A stretch of 8,902 nucleotides of DNA from Bacteroidota bacterium (lineage in GTDB: Bacteria; Bacteroidota; Bacteroidia; Bacteroidales; Cfx3-03). Of the stretch, positions 6,531 to 8,902 are shown one piece after another. Location: positions 1-8,902 of the forward strand of contig JAUZOX010000081.1 in NCBI GenBank assembly GCA_030706265.1, in the 5' to 3' direction. Position numbers and translations under genes: made by a program. A model generated the notes under the pieces. It made no database searches. It worked only from the letters and a program-made list of their open reading frames with translations, and was not told the origin of the DNA. Position 1 is the first letter of the stretch. Every line of letters begins with the position of its first letter.

Positions 6531-7607
6531 ATGTTAGAGAGATTACAAGCATTTAAAAAGCGTTTCGAAGAGATAAACGCAGAAATGAATCAGCCGGAGG
6601 TGATGGCTGATATGAAGCGATATGTCAAACTTAATAAAGATTACAAAAATCTTCAACCCATTGTTGAAGCATGCAATAAATACGAATTGTTGCTTTCTAA
6701 TATTGAGTCAGCAAAAGATTTGATGTATAATGAAAAAGATGAGGAATTCCGCGCCATGGCAAAGGATGAGCTCTTCGCGCTTACTCAGGAAAAAGAGAAA
6801 CTGGATGAAGAAATCCGTATCATGTTGATTCCGGCTGATCCTGAGGATGATAAAAATGCCGTGATGGAAATCCGCGCCGGTACAGGTGGAGATGAAGCCA
6901 GTATCTTTGCCGGTGATCTTTATCGTCTGTACATGCGTTACTGCGAACAAAAAGGGTGGAAGGTAGAGATGGTTGAATTCACCGAGGGAACAGCAGGTGG
7001 GTATAAGGAAGTTATTGTGAACATCTCAGGTGAGAAAGTCTATCGAAATCTTAAATATGAATCAGGCGTTCATCGTGTACAACGTGTTCCGGCTACGGAA
7101 ACACAGGGCCGTGTTCATACTTCAGCCGCTTCAATCGTAGTGCTGCCTGAAGCAGATGAGTTCGATGTCGTCATCAATCAAAACGATATCCGTAAAGATA
7201 CTTATTGTTCATCGGGCCCCGGCGGTCAAAGTGTAAATACTACTTATTCCGCAGTACGACTGACCCATGTTCCAACCGGTATCGTGGTTGCCATTCAGGA
7301 TGAAAAATCGCAGATCAAGAACTACGAGAAGGCACTCAGGATTCTTCGTACCCGCATCTATGAAATGGAACATCAGAAATATCTTGATGAGATGTCATCC
7401 AAACGCAAAACAATGGTATCTACCGGAGACCGTTCAGCGAAGATCAGAACCTATAATTATCCCCAGGGACGTATTACAGACCACCGTATCAATATGTCTG
7501 TCTTTAATCTGACCGGCTTTATGGACGGTGATATTCAGGACATGATTGATGCATTGCAACTTGCCGAGAACGCAGAACGTCTTAAAGAAGCCGTCAACGA
7601 AATTTAA
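6531..7607 (+). CDS. prfA: Peptide chain release factor 1
   Basis: RF1 recognises UAA and UAG stop codons in the ribosomal A site and triggers release of the finished protein. The 358-residue product is full length for the family. An N-terminal helical domain (about 1-100) is followed by the PCRF region with GTGGDEA near 117-123. The stop-codon-reading tripeptide PAT at 187-189 identifies RF1 rather than RF2, which carries SPF. The catalytic GGQ is at 231-233, within SSGPGGQSVN, where the glutamine is normally methylated by PrmC. The conserved C-terminal stretch TYNYPQGRITDHRI is also intact. There is no programmed frameshift, which is a feature of RF2. The start at 6531 gives the expected MLERLQAFKKRF beginning. 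pyrF follows after 11 nt and is probably cotranscribed. Confidence 0.97.
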   Translation: MLERLQAFKKRFEEINAEMNQPEVMADMKRYVKLNKDYKNLQPIVEACNKYELLLSNIESAKDLMYNEKDEEFRAMAKDELFALTQEKEKLDEEIRIMLIPADPEDDKNAVMEIRAGTGGDEASIFAGDLYRLYMRYCEQKGWKVEMVEFTEGTAGGYKEVIVNISGEKVYRNLKYESGVHRVQRVPATETQGRVHTSAASIVVLPEADEFDVVINQNDIRKDTYCSSGPGGQSVNTTYSAVRLTHVPTGIVVAIQDEKSQIKNYEKALRILRTRIYEMEHQKYLDEMSSKRKTMVSTGDRSAKIRTYNYPQGRITDHRINMSVFNLTGFMDGDIQDMIDALQLAENAERLKEAVNEI

Positions 7608-7618
7608 ATAACCCCATT

Positions 7619-8452
7619 ATGACCCGTTCAGCCCTGATTCAACTCATTCGACGCAAACAATCCTTTTTATGTGTGGGGTTGGACAGCGAGTTAAGCAAAA
7701 TACCAGCTCATTTGCTTGATACAGATGATCCTGTCTTTGAATTTAATAAGCAGATCATTGATGCAACGATAGATCTGGCCGTTGCCTATAAACCAAACCT
7801 TGCTTTTTACGAAAGCACGGGTCTGAAGGGTTGGCAGAGCCTTGAGAAAACCATGCAGTATCTTAACAGGTTCAAAGATGAGGCCTTTACCATTGCAGAT
7901 GCTAAGCGGGGCGATATTGGAAATACCTCCCGTTTATATGCTAAGACTTTTCTCGACCCTGCCTCATCTACCCTGAATTTTGATGCGGTTACCGTTGCCC
8001 CGTATATGGGGGAAGATTCCGTTTTACCCTTTCTGAGCTATGAAGACAAATGGGTTATCGTGTTGGCGCTTACTTCCAATAAAGGTGCTTTTGATTTCCA
8101 GTTGTTTCAAAATGCCAATGGGAAAAAGTTGTATCAGGAAGTGCTGGAAAAATCAAGGGAATGGGGGAGTGCAGACAATATGATGTATGTGGTTGGTGCA
8201 ACCAAAGCCGAAATGCTGGCAGATATCCGCCGCATCGTTCCTGACCATTTTCTGCTTGTTCCGGGGGTAGGCGCTCAGGGCGGGAGCCTGTCCGAGGTGG
8301 CCAGGTTTGGGCTTAACAAGGATTGCGGATTGTTGATCAATGCATCACGATCCATTATATTTGCCTCCGCCGGAATCTATTTTGCCGATGATGCAAGGGC
8401 GGAAGCCTTCAAGTTGCAGCAGGAAATGAAATCAATACTGGCAAACCTTTAG
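7619..8452 (+). CDS. pyrF: Orotidine 5'-phosphate decarboxylase, type 2
   Basis: PyrF removes the carboxyl group from OMP to make UMP, the last step of de novo pyrimidine synthesis, in the cytoplasm. The 277-residue length and sequence fit the longer type 2 (mycobacterial-like) class rather than the roughly 235-residue E. coli class. Visible features are GLDS near 20-23, YKPN at 57-60, the catalytic DAKRGD at 94-99 with D94, K96 and D99 forming the Asp-Lys-Asp array, PGVGAQGG at 215-222, and SRSI at 243-246, whose arginine binds the phosphate. All active-site elements are intact. It lies 11 nt behind prfA with no promoter-like element between, so it should share the prfA transcript. A strong hairpin follows the stop. 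Confidence 0.95.
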   Translation: MTRSALIQLIRRKQSFLCVGLDSELSKIPAHLLDTDDPVFEFNKQIIDATIDLAVAYKPNLAFYESTGLKGWQSLEKTMQYLNRFKDEAFTIADAKRGDIGNTSRLYAKTFLDPASSTLNFDAVTVAPYMGEDSVLPFLSYEDKWVIVLALTSNKGAFDFQLFQNANGKKLYQEVLEKSREWGSADNMMYVVGATKAEMLADIRRIVPDHFLLVPGVGAQGGSLSEVARFGLNKDCGLLINASRSIIFASAGIYFADDARAEAFKLQQEMKSILANL

Positions 8453-8475
8453 TTTCATTTCGAATCAAATTGGAT

Positions 8476-8516
8476 AAAAAAAGAAAGGCGATCTTTTAAA
8501 TCGCCTTTCTTTTTTT
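8476..8516. terminator. Bidirectional terminator between pyrF and ilvE
   Basis: A perfect 17-bp inverted repeat (8476-8492 with 8500-8516, loop CTTTTAA) has core AAAGGCGAT/ATCGCCTTT. It has a run of As on the left and Ts on the right, so it works as a Rho-independent terminator on either strand. It lies 23 nt after the pyrF stop and 32 nt beyond the ilvE stop of the converging gene. Confidence 0.93.
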
Positions 8517-8548
8517 TGAAATCACAATTAGCTTGATCCAAAAAATGA

Positions 8549-8902
8549 TTATTCAATTATCGTATTCCAATTGAATTTATCAGGTTCATCTCCATACTGG
8601 ATGGCACGAAGCCTGTTATACAGCATGGTCGAGATGGGTCCGGCTTTACCGTCTTTACAATAGTTGTAAGTAGTGCCAAGATCGCGGTCCTGGATCAGCT
8701 TGATGGGGGAGATGACGGCAGCAGTGCCACAAGCGCCAACTTCATCAAATTCGGTTAATTCTTCTACCGGAATAGGACGACGTTCAACAGAGAGTCCCAT
8801 ATCTTCGGCCAGCGTCATCAGACTTTTGTTTGTAATGGATGGCAGGATGGAGGTAGATAAAGGGGTAACATAAGTCTTTCCTTTTATCCCAAAAAAGTTG
8901 GC
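8549..8902 (-). CDS. ilvE: Branched-chain amino acid aminotransferase, C-terminal part
   Basis: This PLP-dependent fold type IV aminotransferase interconverts leucine, isoleucine and valine with their 2-oxo acids. Only the last 117 codons are in the window; the frame is open through the right edge, and the ATG at 8818 is internal. The visible part begins ANFFGIKGKTYVTPLSTSIL, continues with SITNKSL, the ERRPIPVEEL stretch, and GACGTAAVISPI, whose GTAA (visible residues 59-62) belongs to the cofactor phosphate-binding loop. It ends with the expected YNRLRAIQYGDEPD segment. This pattern matches the larger, eukaryote-like BCAT class. The catalytic lysine and the start lie outside the window. The gene converges on pyrF, with a shared hairpin terminator between them. 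Confidence 0.94.
   Translation of the reverse strand, partial: ANFFGIKGKTYVTPLSTSILPSITNKSLMTLAEDMGLSVERRPIPVEELTEFDEVGACGTAAVISPIKLIQDRDLGTTYNYCKDGKAGPISTMLYNRLRAIQYGDEPDKFNWNTIIE

Noticed and set aside
8673..8873. 66-codon + strand frame opposite ilvE
   Set aside because: It is opposite a clear BCAT coding region and its product is low-complexity Ser/Arg-rich; a shadow.

Overview
The window is ordinary chromosomal sequence from a member of the Bacteroidota. Four observations support this: a fused SecDF; an outer-membrane/periplasmic OmpA-family protein with the TPR, beta-propeller, CRD and OmpA_C layout typical of that phylum; a Bacteroidota-type PurM and RF1; and -7 promoter elements of the form TAnnTTTG in front of three transcription units, with little Shine-Dalgarno signal. 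No RNA genes, CRISPR arrays, insertion sequences or phage genes were seen. I cannot name a genus.

Layout on the + strand: (1) the 3' two thirds of secDF (1-1986), closed by a strong hairpin terminator (2005-2035); (2) a two-gene unit, a TatA/TatB-family gene (2057-2554) overlapping by 4 nt with a large multidomain OmpA-family gene (2551-4995), closed by a second hairpin (5013-5048); (3) a roughly 215-bp stretch with no recognisable gene; (4) a housekeeping cluster purM (5327-6490), prfA (6531-7607) and pyrF (7619-8452), with promoter-like elements before purM and before prfA and only 11 nt between prfA and pyrF; (5) a 17-bp-stem hairpin (8476-8516) between converging genes; (6) on the - strand, the C-terminal 117 codons of a branched-chain aminotransferase, ilvE, running off the right edge.

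Functionally, the left half is about the cell envelope: SecDF assists Sec export, the TatA/B protein belongs to the twin-arginine pathway, and the OmpA-family protein is an exported peptidoglycan-binding scaffold whose domain order matches PorE of the type IX secretion system. The right half is nucleotide synthesis (purM, pyrF), translation termination (prfA) and branched-chain amino acid metabolism (ilvE).

The most notable observation is at the C terminus of the OmpA-family protein. After the OmpA_C domain there are about 145 extra residues that read like a retropepsin-type aspartic protease fold, but the catalytic Asp-Thr-Gly motif is replaced by Ala-Glu-Gly. It looks like a pseudoprotease domain fused to a PorE-like scaffold. 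The window does not otherwise show an evident new system.
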